From Pseudomonas asgharzadehiana (lineage in GTDB: Bacteria; Pseudomonadota; Gammaproteobacteria; Pseudomonadales; Pseudomonadaceae), in the NCBI RefSeq assembly GCF_019139815.1, contig NZ_CP077079.1, positions 2,232,001 to 2,296,000 on the forward strand: DNA of 64,000 bases, written 5' to 3'. Of this stretch, positions 36,042 through 48,501 are shown piece after piece (position 1 is the first letter of the stretch; each line of letters opens with the position of its first letter). The notes under the pieces are model-generated. The model was not told the origin of the DNA. It saw nothing but the letters and a program-made list of their open reading frames with translations, and did no database searches. The position numbers were made by a program, and so were the translations under genes.

Positions 36042-37991
36042 TTAGGCGTCAGTCTGATACTCAGGGTAGTCCCGCATCGTAAAGCCGCCGTTGAAAATGG
36101 CGCGGGTCTTACTGCATATATTTATCACCGTATCAATGGCCCCTCTGAAGCACGGTTCAGTCCAGCCCGCATCAACGGAGAAAGATTCGCCACAGAGATA
36201 GAGTCCTGAAGTGTGAGAGTAGTCTCGGTTGTATTTCATTAGGCTCACCGCGTCGTAATAAGTGCCTGCTCGATAGAGCTTCGCGCAGCCAAGTGAGTTT
36301 TTATCATTCATCCATCGCTGAACAATTGCCTGTTTTTGCGCAATATAGGGTGAGATTTTTTCTTTTATATTGGTTGACTTCAAAAGTATTCTATCAAGTT
36401 CGTCGACGCATTTCTTAACAAGCTCCGCATCGCTGAATAAAGAAAGTTTGGTGGCGTCATCTTCCCAGGTGTAGCTAAGGAGAATGCAATCATAAGTGGT
36501 GTTGTCGTTATAGCGGTAGGTGTATACGTCATGGATCAAACTATCGGTTACAATGGTTTGGGGAATGTTTTTGTTGTCTGACAAAAATGACTTTTTTAGA
36601 GGGGCGTAAACTTTGCAGCTCGTTTCCCAGTGGGCTGTCTTGTAGGCTTCTATGATTTTGAATGGGAGGACGTCCTGACTGAAATTCTCAATTGATATTT
36701 GGGTTTCTATTAACCAGGAGGGCAGCGTCATTACAACCGAATCGCAGTCTATGAACTCTAGATTTTTTGCGCTTTTTGATGTGGTATTCCACTCATAATA
36801 GACGCGAATTTTTCCATTGTTGAGCCTTTCCAGTTTTGTTGCTGCGCTATCAGTCAGTAGACCTGAGCGGCTTTTAACAAGGTGCTCGTACAATGACAGA
36901 GGCGTTTCTTCTGCTTTTATAAAGAGCAGCGATTCGGCCAGGGATCCAAGGCCTACGTAGTTAGGTTTGTTGAAGCTAAGTCCTCTTGAATCCAAAACTT
37001 TTTTAGCGTTTAAGTACGGTGAGGCCATAGGGTTTCCGTGCGCATCAACGCGTCCGTGAATTAACTGCAAATGACTGCTGAATCCGAATATTGCAGTGCG
37101 CAGTGGATACAGAGAGCAAACGTCATAGAAGGCTCCCCAACTGCCATCTCCAATACCGATAGAGTAGAAAACAGCAGATTCCTGCGCAGTCATACCCATT
37201 CCGCCAAAATTTCCAGGATCATTTTGGCTCCATCTATCAATGCTTGGCATCTTGACTAAGTCACGGAAGGAGATACGTTCGTATTTTTTTACTATGGAGG
37301 CCCACATGTCTTCCCACTGTTCGGAACCGTAATGCTCGGCGACGCTCAGAGTCATACGCTCGGCAAAAGTTTTCCATTTTGCAAAGACTTTACCCAGTGT
37401 CTGTCCGGGAGGTGCCGTTTTTCCATCGGTGTTTTTCCACACAAGCATGGTCGGTTCACTGTTATCGTCAATGCTTCCTTCTCGCAGGTATATTCCAGTT
37501 GATCGAACTGCGGGACTGCCTGGGTTTGGAAAGTCTGAATGCCTTAATTCAAATTGTGTCGCATAATAGGCCATCAACGATCTACCGTTTTTGGGTGGTT
37601 CGTTTGATGTGTTGAAAAATGGCATTCTCATTGCGCCCATTTCAAAAGGAGGCCTGCCTATAGTGTTGGTGTTGTTGTGCCCGAGTGCGGTAAGGTGGCG
37701 GCCGCCTACGCGCTTCGATTTTTCAAGTAAAGTAATGTTTGTGAAACCACATCTATAAAGTTCACGTGCGGTTGTCAATCCTGTAATGCCTGCTCCAATA
37801 ATGCAAATTTTATGATGGGGTGCAGTGGCTTTGGCAACGCCATTTATTTGTTCCACCAGTTCGCGGTAGTCAAAACATAAGTCCGGTGGGTTGGGGAATA
37901 CGGCTCTCCATTTGTTGGGGGTGGAGCGCTTTTTCCTATGCAGCTGTTGTGCAATATCAGCAGGGTAATTGAAGTTTGAGCCAATGGTCAT
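36042..37991 (-). CDS. FAD-dependent L-amino-acid 2-monooxygenase/oxidase (IaaM/DavB/PAO family)
   Basis: The 649-residue enzyme has the FAD motif ICIIGAGITGLTTARELY near residue 63, FEMGAMRMPFF, the SYTWEDDATKL stretch, and the C-terminal FAD loop LCGESFSVDAGW. These features are shared with tryptophan 2-monooxygenase (IaaM), lysine 2-monooxygenase (DavB) and phenylalanine oxidase, which turn an amino acid into its decarboxylated amide or a keto acid. It is longer than IaaM or DavB, with a 60-residue N-terminal lead. The gene is clearly more AT-rich than its neighbours, a sign of horizontal transfer. It leads a minus-strand set with an amidase and a membrane protein (109-base gap to the amidase). 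The substrate is unknown. Confidence 0.85.
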   Translation of the reverse strand: MTIGSNFNYPADIAQQLHRKKRSTPNKWRAVFPNPPDLCFDYRELVEQINGVAKATAPHHKICIIGAGITGLTTARELYRCGFTNITLLEKSKRVGGRHLTALGHNNTNTIGRPPFEMGAMRMPFFNTSNEPPKNGRSLMAYYATQFELRHSDFPNPGSPAVRSTGIYLREGSIDDNSEPTMLVWKNTDGKTAPPGQTLGKVFAKWKTFAERMTLSVAEHYGSEQWEDMWASIVKKYERISFRDLVKMPSIDRWSQNDPGNFGGMGMTAQESAVFYSIGIGDGSWGAFYDVCSLYPLRTAIFGFSSHLQLIHGRVDAHGNPMASPYLNAKKVLDSRGLSFNKPNYVGLGSLAESLLFIKAEETPLSLYEHLVKSRSGLLTDSAATKLERLNNGKIRVYYEWNTTSKSAKNLEFIDCDSVVMTLPSWLIETQISIENFSQDVLPFKIIEAYKTAHWETSCKVYAPLKKSFLSDNKNIPQTIVTDSLIHDVYTYRYNDNTTYDCILLSYTWEDDATKLSLFSDAELVKKCVDELDRILLKSTNIKEKISPYIAQKQAIVQRWMNDKNSLGCAKLYRAGTYYDAVSLMKYNRDYSHTSGLYLCGESFSVDAGWTEPCFRGAIDTVINICSKTRAIFNGGFTMRDYPEYQTDA

Positions 37992-38200
37992 TTTGATATA
38001 CCTCGGTAAAGATGATGATCTCTTTATAGATTGAACTTAGGCGATTTGATCGAGAATAAGCAGAGGGTGATTTTTTGTGAGGGCAAGTCGTGTTCTTTCG
38101 TAGGTGCGAGGGAAGCGATACGGCTCCAACTGTTCCTACACTTGCCAAACTCCACCGATTCTGGGAAAACCCCAGCCTTTACGCCTTCAACGAGAACCCC

Positions 38201-38545
38201 ATGAGCCACGACGAACTGCAGATCACTGACACCCGCATGGGCACCGGCAAAGCCGTGGTCAAGGGCGCGCTGATCACCACTCAATACACCGGCACGCTGG
38301 AAGATGGCACGGTGTTCGATTCGTCCTGGGAAAGGGGTAAGCCGTTCCAGTGTGTGATCGGCACCGGGCGCGTCATTAAAGGCTGGGACCAGGGCTTGAT
38401 GGGCATGCGGGTGGGCGGGGTACGCAGGTTGTTCGTGCCGGCGCATCTGGCTTATGGCGAGCGGTCGATGGGCGCGCATATTACGCCCCACAGTGACCTG
38501 CATTTCGAGATTGAGCTGTTGGAAGTGCTGACGCGGGATGATTGA
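38201..38545 (+). CDS. FKBP-type peptidyl-prolyl cis-trans isomerase
   Basis: The 114-residue protein is a single FKBP domain without signal peptide, so cytosolic. Key residues of the rapamycin-binding pocket are present: Y and FDSS in VFDSSWERGKP, VIKGWDQGLMGMRVGG, and AYGERSMG. It catalyses proline isomerisation during folding. The start ATG at 38201 (MSHDELQITD) fits the family; an upstream extension of 37 codons does not. The stop is followed within 15 bases by the acetyltransferase gene, so the two are probably co-transcribed. Confidence 0.88.
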   Translation: MSHDELQITDTRMGTGKAVVKGALITTQYTGTLEDGTVFDSSWERGKPFQCVIGTGRVIKGWDQGLMGMRVGGVRRLFVPAHLAYGERSMGAHITPHSDLHFEIELLEVLTRDD

Positions 38546-38559
38546 GAGAGGCGCGAGAT

Positions 38560-39141
38560 ATGGATATCACTTGCTCTCTTGAGGGGCTTCGGGTGGATGA
38601 GCTGAATGCCGGCGACGCAGCCGAGCTGCAGCGGTTTTTCGAGCAGGCGCCGGATTACTTCATCGCGGTCAACGGTGAGCCTGCCACGCCGACCGAAGCG
38701 CGCGACGAGTTGCAGGGGGCGTTGCCGGCCGGGTGGACGTGCAGCCGGATGTACTGGCTGGGCTATCGAGACGCTGATGATCGCTTGGTCGCCGTGGTGA
38801 ATATTGCGGCGGATTTGCTCGCGCAGGGCGTATGGCATATCGGGTTGTTGCTGGTGGACTCGGGCAGGCATGGCACTGGCTTTGCGCAGCGGCTGCATGC
38901 GGAGCTTGAGCGTTGGGCATTAGAGAATGGCGCCCAGTGGCTGCGCTTGACGGTGGTGGTGGGTAACACCAGGGCCGAGCGCTTCTGGCCCAAACTTGGG
39001 TATGTGCAGGTGCGTACACGGGATGGGATTGCGATGGGTCGTCAGGTGAACAGGGTATCGATTCAGGTCAAGGCGTTGGCGGGTGGGAGCGTTGAGGACT
39101 ACCTGGCGTTGGTTGAGCGGGATCGACCAGGCACACCATAG
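38560..39141 (+). CDS. GNAT-family N-acetyltransferase
   Basis: The 193-residue protein from ATG 38560 has the GNAT acetyl-CoA fold: the beta-4 strand IGLLLVDSGRHGTGFAQRLH contains the R/Q-x-x-G-x-G/A-like pyrophosphate loop, followed by NGAQWLRLTVVVGNTRAERFWPKLGY. The acceptor substrate is unknown. A GAGAGAGGCGCGAGAT stretch serves as ribosome site. A TTG six codons earlier is possible but overlaps the FKBP stop. Confidence 0.85.
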   Translation: MDITCSLEGLRVDELNAGDAAELQRFFEQAPDYFIAVNGEPATPTEARDELQGALPAGWTCSRMYWLGYRDADDRLVAVVNIAADLLAQGVWHIGLLLVDSGRHGTGFAQRLHAELERWALENGAQWLRLTVVVGNTRAERFWPKLGYVQVRTRDGIAMGRQVNRVSIQVKALAGGSVEDYLALVERDRPGTP

Positions 39142-39197
39142 CGGCATAGGAATCTACACAACTCCCAGTGAGCAAAAAATCTATGGCGAATGGACTG

Positions 39198-39331
39198 TTG
39201 TGGTGAGCGGGCTTGCCCCGCGCCGGGCTGCGAAGCGGCCCCAATAAGGTCACCGCTGTGTGTCAGGTTAACCGAGGTGCAGGTTTTAGGGCCGCTGCGC
39301 AGCCCAGCGCGGGGCAAGCCCGCTCACCACA
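39198..39331. repeat. REPIN (two inverted REP sequences)
   Basis: The left arm begins TTGTGGTGAGCGGGCTTGCC (39198) and runs to 39242; the right arm, 39289-39331, is its near-perfect reverse complement and ends CGCTCACCACA. Each arm also folds on its own (GGGCTGC/GCAGCCC). About 46 bases separate them. This is the doublet form mobilised in trans by RAYT transposases in fluorescent pseudomonads. The rest of the 39142-39560 interval holds no gene. Confidence 0.8.
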
Positions 39332-39586
39332 GGGAGGTTTTTCAATTTTAAAATTGTGCAGATACCTATGGCTATCGCAGCGGTGCGACGATTCGACAAG
39401 CCAGCTCCCACATTTGATCTTCTGCATGTGCAGAAGCCGGTTCCTGAACCCATCCTGAAGAATCTTCTTATTCACCATTCGGACACTTTCCTACGGTTTA
39501 CTCTCCTGAGGTCGGGGCGTAAGCTTCGCGCGTTTTCATCAATAGCGGAGACCCTCAGTGGGTACTTGTTCGAGTGACAGTAGTCG

Positions 39587-39811
39587 GCCGGTTTCGGTAA
39601 CCGGCACAGGCTTGGCAAGGTAACGCGCATTCATCCGATGCCGTTGTCTCGCCAAAAAAGCGAGAAGCGGCATCTCGGCAGCGGCCTGTCCTGGCAGCTG
39701 TTTGATTCCCTCTCATCGACGCTGACCAGCACCTGGGTAACCTCGGGATGCGACGGACGCGCCTGCCTTTTAGGGTGGGCGGGCCAAGCCGGCTGTGCCT
39801 GTGTAACAGGC
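39587..39811 (+). promoter_or_regulatory. Structured leader upstream of mgtA
   Basis: Three hairpins precede mgtA: GCCGGTT/AACCGGC (39587-39605); a compound stem GATGCCG...CGGCATC (39637-39674) that encloses CTCGC/GCGAG; and GCCTG/CAGGC (39797-39811). In enteric bacteria mgtA is controlled through a Mg2+- and proline-sensing leader, but this sequence does not resemble it. A frame in phase with mgtA stays open through the leader (from ATG 39639) without family sequence; that ATG is buried in the second stem. A regulatory leader is an inference. Confidence 0.4.
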
Positions 39812-39868
39812 GCGGTGCGGAGGGGCGGTACCTGCACGACGGTTTTTTCCTCGCGCAGGAGTTACACC

Positions 39869-42574
39869 ATGAACCTCACCCTGTTGAAAGAGTTCTTTGC
39901 CGGTTTTCTGCGGACCCGGCACATCGCCCGGCACTTCCGCCGCCTGGCCATGCTCGACACCGTGGCCGACGCCAGCGTCAGCCGCGAAGTGCCGCCGACC
40001 TTGGCGCAAACCCTGGTGGCCGCGGCCAACCACAACACCGTGCAGTTGCTCGGTACGTTGGGCAGCCATGTCGAGGGCCTGAGTGCTCCAGAGGCCGACG
40101 CCCTGCGCGTGCAATACGGTCTCAATGAAGTCGAGCACGAGCAGCCGCTGCCATGGTGGGCGCACCTGTGGCATTGCTATAAAAACCCGTTCAACCTGCT
40201 GTTGACCTTGTTGGCGGTGATCTCCTGGCTGACCGAAGACATGAAGGCCGCCACCGTGATCTTCTCCATGGTGGTGCTCTCGACGCTGCTGCGTTTCTGG
40301 CAGGAAGCCAAGTCCAACAAAGCGGCCGATGCGCTCAAAGCCATGGTCAGCAATACGGCCACCGTGCTACGCCGCGATGGCGCCAAGCGCATAGAGTTGC
40401 CGATCAAACAGTTGGTACCGGGCGACCTGATCGTGCTGTCGGCCGGCGACATGATCCCCGCCGATTGCCGCGTGCTCAGCGCCAAGGACCTGTTTGTCAG
40501 CCAGGCCGCAATGACGGGCGAATCGATGCCGGTGGAAAAATTTGCCCAGCAGCAGGACGCCAACACCCGTAACCCATTGGACCTGGAAAACATCCTGTTC
40601 ATGGGCACCAACGTGGTGTCCGGTGCGGCGACGGCGGTGATCCTGACCACCGGCAACAGCACCTATTTCGGCGCACTGGCCCAGCGTGTGACAGCCACCG
40701 ACCGCGCCACCACGTCGTTCCAGCATGGCGTGAACAAGGTCAGCTGGCTGCTGATTCGCTTTATGTTTGTGATGGCGCCGCTGGTGCTGTTCATCAACGG
40801 GTTCACCAAGGGCGACTGGACCGAAGCGCTGTTGTTCGCGCTATCGATCGCCGTGGGCCTGACCCCGGAAATGCTGCCGATGATTGTGACCTCGACGCTG
40901 GCCAAGGGCGCGGTGTTTCTGTCGCGCAAAAAGGTCATCGTCAAGCGCCTGGACGCGATCCAGAACTTCGGCGCGATGGACGTGCTGTGCACCGACAAGA
41001 CCGGCACCCTGACCCAGGACAAGATTTTCCTGGCACGCCATGTGGACGTGTGGGGTGAAGAGTCCGACGACGTATTGGAAATGGCCTACCTGAACAGCTA
41101 CTACCAGACCGGCCTGAAAAACTTGCTGGACGTGGCGGTGCTGGAGCATGTGGAGGTACATCGGGAGCTGAAGGTCGGTACCGCCTTCCATAAGGTCGAT
41201 GAGATCCCGTTCGACTTCAATCGCCGGCGCATGTCGGTGGTAGTGGCCGAGCAAGGCCTGCCGCATCTGTTGATCTGCAAGGGCGCCGTGGAAGAAGTCC
41301 TGTCGGTGTGCAACACCGTGCGCCATGGCGACACCAGCGAGGCGCTGACCGAGCCATTGCTGGCGCGTATTCGCCAAGTGACCGCGGCGTTCAACGAAGA
41401 AGGCCTGCGCGTGGTGGCCGTGGCCGCACAACCGATGCCGCCGGGGCGCGATACCTACAGCCTGGCGGATGAAAACAACCTGACGCTGATCGGCTACGTG
41501 GCCTTTCTTGATCCGCCCAAGGAAAGCACCGCGCCGGCGCTCAAAGCCCTCAAAGCCCATGGCGTAGCGGTGAAGGTACTGACCGGCGACAACGAACTGG
41601 TGACCGCCAAGATCTGCCGCGAAGTGGGCCTGGAGCAACAGGGCCTGTTGATGGGCAACGACATCGAGGACATGACCGACGCTGAACTGGCCAAGGCCGT
41701 CGAGACCACCAATGTGTTCGCCAAGCTGACGCCCAGCCACAAGGAACGCATCGTGCGCCTGCTCAAAGCCAACGGGCATGTGGTGGGCTTTATGGGCGAC
41801 GGGATCAACGATGCGCCGGCATTGCGCACGGCCGATATCGGTATTTCGGTGGACAGCGCGGTGGACATCGCCAAGGAGGCGGCCGACATCATCCTGCTGG
41901 AAAAGAGCCTGATGATCCTGGAAGAGGGCGTGCTGGAAGGCCGGCGCACCTTCGCCAATATGCTCAAGTACATCAAGATGACCGCCAGTTCCAACTTCGG
42001 CAACGTGTTCTCGGTGTTGGTGGCCAGTGCGTTTATCCCGTTTTTGCCGATGCTGCCGATGCACCTGCTGGTGCAAAACCTGTTGTATGACATTTCCCAG
42101 ATCGCGATTCCGTTCGATAACGTCGACGACGAAATGCTGGCCAAGCCGCAACGCTGGCAGCCTGGGGATGTGGGCCGTTTCATGCTGTTTTTCGGGCCGA
42201 TCAGTTCGATCTTTGACATCACTACGTTCGCACTCATGTGGTACGTGTTCGATGCCAACACACCAGACCATCAGACGCTGTTCCAGTCGGGCTGGTTCGT
42301 GGTGGGGCTGCTGACCCAGACGCTGATCGTGCACATGATCCGTACCCCGAAAATCCCGTTCCTGCAAAGCCGTGCGGCGATGCCGTTGATGGTGATGACC
42401 GGCGTGATCATGGCCGTAGGGATTTTCCTGCCGATGGGGCCGCTGGCGCATTACTTCAAACTGCAGGCGTTGCCGTCGCTGTACTTCGTGTTCCTGCCGG
42501 TGATTTTGCTGGCGTACATGGCGCTTACCCAGGCCGTGAAGGGCTACTACATCCGCACATTCGGCTGGCAGTAA
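39869..42574 (+). CDS. mgtA: Mg2+-importing P-type ATPase
   Basis: MgtA/MgtB is an inner-membrane P3B ATPase that imports magnesium. The 901 residues from the ATG at 39869 (after AGGAGTTACACC) fit the family. Visible are the phosphatase loop TGESMPVEKF, the phosphorylated aspartate in CTDKTGTLTQDK, the nucleotide domain with CKGAVEEVL, the hinge MGDGINDAPALR, and paired membrane segments at both ends. It is followed 63 bases later by mgtC, as in many bacteria where both answer magnesium starvation. It may be called mgtB; sequence alone does not separate them. Confidence 0.95.
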   Translation: MNLTLLKEFFAGFLRTRHIARHFRRLAMLDTVADASVSREVPPTLAQTLVAAANHNTVQLLGTLGSHVEGLSAPEADALRVQYGLNEVEHEQPLPWWAHLWHCYKNPFNLLLTLLAVISWLTEDMKAATVIFSMVVLSTLLRFWQEAKSNKAADALKAMVSNTATVLRRDGAKRIELPIKQLVPGDLIVLSAGDMIPADCRVLSAKDLFVSQAAMTGESMPVEKFAQQQDANTRNPLDLENILFMGTNVVSGAATAVILTTGNSTYFGALAQRVTATDRATTSFQHGVNKVSWLLIRFMFVMAPLVLFINGFTKGDWTEALLFALSIAVGLTPEMLPMIVTSTLAKGAVFLSRKKVIVKRLDAIQNFGAMDVLCTDKTGTLTQDKIFLARHVDVWGEESDDVLEMAYLNSYYQTGLKNLLDVAVLEHVEVHRELKVGTAFHKVDEIPFDFNRRRMSVVVAEQGLPHLLICKGAVEEVLSVCNTVRHGDTSEALTEPLLARIRQVTAAFNEEGLRVVAVAAQPMPPGRDTYSLADENNLTLIGYVAFLDPPKESTAPALKALKAHGVAVKVLTGDNELVTAKICREVGLEQQGLLMGNDIEDMTDAELAKAVETTNVFAKLTPSHKERIVRLLKANGHVVGFMGDGINDAPALRTADIGISVDSAVDIAKEAADIILLEKSLMILEEGVLEGRRTFANMLKYIKMTASSNFGNVFSVLVASAFIPFLPMLPMHLLVQNLLYDISQIAIPFDNVDDEMLAKPQRWQPGDVGRFMLFFGPISSIFDITTFALMWYVFDANTPDHQTLFQSGWFVVGLLTQTLIVHMIRTPKIPFLQSRAAMPLMVMTGVIMAVGIFLPMGPLAHYFKLQALPSLYFVFLPVILLAYMALTQAVKGYYIRTFGWQ

Positions 42575-42637
42575 CAACCTCAGCTCAAATGCCCCCGGCC
42601 CCGCAGGGGTCGGCGGCGGCATACAGGGAAAGTGCTT

Positions 42638-43354
42638 ATGCAAGCAATCAACAACATTAACCTCGACTCCCTCATCGACACCCTGGTCAGCCTGACCGCC
42701 GCGTTTATCCTTGGCGGGCTGATCGGGTTCGAACGCCAGTACCGCCAGCGCACGGCGGGCTTGCGCACCAATGTGCTGGTGGCGGTGGGCGCGGCGATTT
42801 TTGTCGACATGGCCAGCCGCCTCGGTGGCGCGGAAGGCGCGGTGCGCGTGGTCGCCTACGTGGTGTCGGGCATCGGTTTTCTGGGGGCCGGCGTGATCAT
42901 GCGTGAAGAAGGCAATGTGCGCGGGCTCAACACCGCCGCCACGCTCTGGGCGTCGGCGGCGGTAGGGGCATGCGCCGGTGCCGATCTGGTGCTTGAAGCG
43001 CTGCTGGGCACGCTGTTTGTGCTGGCGGCCAACACCCTGCTGCGGCCCATCGTCAATAACATCAACCGCCAACCGCTGGATGTGGTGTCGGCGGAGGTCA
43101 CCAACATCCTCTATGTGATTGCGCGACGGACCCAGCAAACCGCAGTGTTGGCATTGCTGGAAGCCGAGTTGGCGCGTTGTAACTACCCGGCCAGCGATGT
43201 CGATGTGCGGCCCTTCGGTACCGAGGAAGTGGAGATCGAAGCCACATTGGCGGTGACCTCAGTAGATGGTGACGAGCTGGATGCGCTGGTGGCGCGGATC
43301 TCCAGATCAACCTTGGTGGTACAGGCCTTCTGGAGCCCCAGTACCACCGAATAG
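42638..43354 (+). CDS. mgtC: MgtC/SapB-family membrane protein
   Basis: The 238-residue inner-membrane protein has the MgtC signature GGLIGFERQYRQRTAGLRTNVLVAVGAA, then GIGFLGAGVIMREEGNVRGLNTAATLW, with four to five helices and a C-terminal ACT-like cytosolic domain (VEIEATLAVTSVDGDELDALV). MgtC supports growth in low magnesium and inside hosts, and inhibits the F1Fo ATP synthase in Salmonella. The ATG at 42638 follows AGGGAAAGTGCTT. Co-transcription with mgtA is likely. The 280 bases after it hold no gene. Confidence 0.93.
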   Translation: MQAINNINLDSLIDTLVSLTAAFILGGLIGFERQYRQRTAGLRTNVLVAVGAAIFVDMASRLGGAEGAVRVVAYVVSGIGFLGAGVIMREEGNVRGLNTAATLWASAAVGACAGADLVLEALLGTLFVLAANTLLRPIVNNINRQPLDVVSAEVTNILYVIARRTQQTAVLALLEAELARCNYPASDVDVRPFGTEEVEIEATLAVTSVDGDELDALVARISRSTLVVQAFWSPSTTE

Positions 43355-43634
43355 CTGCCTGGGCGCAGGCTGACTGTGCCGAGGAAAAGTCCTACTACTA
43401 CGCGAGACTATCCCTTCATCCAAAACGGCATGCCGTTGTTAAGGTTTGCGCGCTTGCGCCTGCTCAGCAGTCAAGGTGCGGCGTTACGTGGTGACTGTGA
43501 TTTCAAGATGAGGGGCTTTTACTGCCTGAGGCGTTGCGCAGCGTAATCAGTGCCGTTTATCGGAACTGTTACTTTTCACAGGTAGTTGGGCCTCGCGTGA
43601 TATGTAAGCGTACTGATCTTCCTAGGGGAGTCTT

Positions 43635-44264
43635 ATGAGCAATAAAGCTTTAATTGTGGACGATCATCCTTTTATACGCGCCACCGTGAAGCATCTGTTG
43701 AAGCAGGAAGGCTTCGATACGATTTTCGAGGCGGGTAACGGTGCCGACGCCATGCAGGTTGCACGCGAAGAGCGGCCGGATCTGGTCATCCTCGACCTGG
43801 CAATGCCCAAGCTTGGCGGGTTGGAGGTGATCAGTCGGATCAAGGCGCTGGAACTGCCCTGTAAGATCCTGGTGCTGACCTCGTACTTGGCGGTGTTTTT
43901 TTCCACCCGCTGCATGCGCGCCGGAGCGATGGGGTTTGTCGCCAAGACTGGAGAGCTCGATGAGTTGCAAAAGGCAATCCGGGCGATCCGCTCCGGCTAC
44001 AGTTGCTTCCCCAGCCTGCCTACCAGTTCGGTGCGCCGCGATGATCTGCAATCTACCGAGCAGGAGTTGGTGGACGCGTTGTCCGACCGCGAATTGACTG
44101 TGCTGCAAAAACTGGCTTTGGGCCTGGGTAACAAGGATATCGCCGAGGACATGCTGTTGAGCCACAAGACCATCAGTACCTACAAGACGCGGCTTAAGGA
44201 GAAGTTACGCATGTCGTCGGTGGTACACCTGTCCAAGTTTGCCCAGCGTAATCATTTGATCTGA
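43635..44264 (+). CDS. Response regulator, NarL/EvgA-like (receiver + LuxR HTH)
   Basis: The 209-residue protein has a receiver (KALIVDDHPFIRATVKHLLKQ, phosphoacceptor Asp in DLVILDLAMPKLGG) and a LuxR-type DNA-binding end (LSDRELTVLQKLALGLGNKDI, LSHKTISTYKTRLKEKL). It resembles EvgA and BvgA. It is followed, one base after its stop, by the EvgS-like kinase, so the two are a partner pair. The ATG at 43635 follows GGGGAGTCTT. The targets are unknown; an AAGTCCTAC motif upstream recurs before the third gene of the set. Confidence 0.9.
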   Translation: MSNKALIVDDHPFIRATVKHLLKQEGFDTIFEAGNGADAMQVAREERPDLVILDLAMPKLGGLEVISRIKALELPCKILVLTSYLAVFFSTRCMRAGAMGFVAKTGELDELQKAIRAIRSGYSCFPSLPTSSVRRDDLQSTEQELVDALSDRELTVLQKLALGLGNKDIAEDMLLSHKTISTYKTRLKEKLRMSSVVHLSKFAQRNHLI

Positions 44265-44265
44265 A

Positions 44266-47874
<3,609 letters not shown>

Positions 47875-48008
47875 CGGCAGTAGATAGCCATTTGGCGATT
47901 TTGGGATAAGTCCTACGCGAAGGGGGAACATCGCTGATTTTGTCTGCGGGATATGTCTGGAAAATGATCGCCTCTTACTGACGAGCGCTGCCAGCCCAGG
48001 GGTTTGCC

Positions 48009-48431
48009 ATGCCGAACAAAGCACTGTCTATCCTGATTGCCGATGAACAGCACCTGCAACGACTGCACATCGAAAAAATGCTCAACCAGTTGGGGTACCA
48101 CCGGATTGTCCCGGTACAAACCTTTGAAGAAGTCCAGATACTCACCGCCATCCCCGCTGAGCGTTTTGATGTGCTGATCATCAATGCGGGCTTGGCGGTC
48201 AATGCCTGTGAGCCGCAACCCCAGGTCCGCCACGTGCTGGTCTACGACCATCTGGACCTGGGCAAGCCTGCCGGTGCAACGCCGGCGGTGCTGGTACGCC
48301 TGCCCGGCGTGCCGGACAACGTCACCCTTGAACACTTCATGGACATCATCGACCCACCCGAGGCCACCAAGGGCCTGCGGGTGTTGCCGTGGCTGCGGGA
48401 ATTATCCCGCAGGCCCGTGGCCGGGGTTTAG
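48009..48431 (+). CDS. Stand-alone degenerate receiver domain protein
   Basis: The 140-residue protein has the outline of a receiver: acidic pair in SILIADEQHLQRLHIEKML, and a following helix/strand pattern to LVYDHLD and VLVRLPG. However, where the phosphorylated aspartate should lie the sequence is FDVLIINAGLA, with asparagine, so it cannot be phosphorylated in the usual way. No output domain follows. It lies 134 bases after the EvgS-like kinase on the same strand, and probably binds or modulates that relay. The ATG at 48009 is preceded by a weak site (CAGGGGTTTGCC). Confidence 0.75.
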   Translation: MPNKALSILIADEQHLQRLHIEKMLNQLGYHRIVPVQTFEEVQILTAIPAERFDVLIINAGLAVNACEPQPQVRHVLVYDHLDLGKPAGATPAVLVRLPGVPDNVTLEHFMDIIDPPEATKGLRVLPWLRELSRRPVAGV

Positions 48432-48501
48432 TCCCGCGTCGGTGCGATGGCCTTGGGGCTGAGCCAGCGATGGCCGCGCTCAAGCTCGGTTTCCCTGGCC
48501 A

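Noticed and set aside
39638..39868. In-frame 77-codon extension of mgtA
   Set aside because: MgtA proteins begin at the later ATG with a good ribosome site; the extension is Cys/Gly-rich, overlaps hairpins and has no family sequence.
40841..43138. 765-codon open frame antisense to mgtA and mgtC
   Set aside because: It is the mirror of two well-supported genes in GC-rich DNA, rich in His/Gln/Arg, and has no ribosome site or family sequence.
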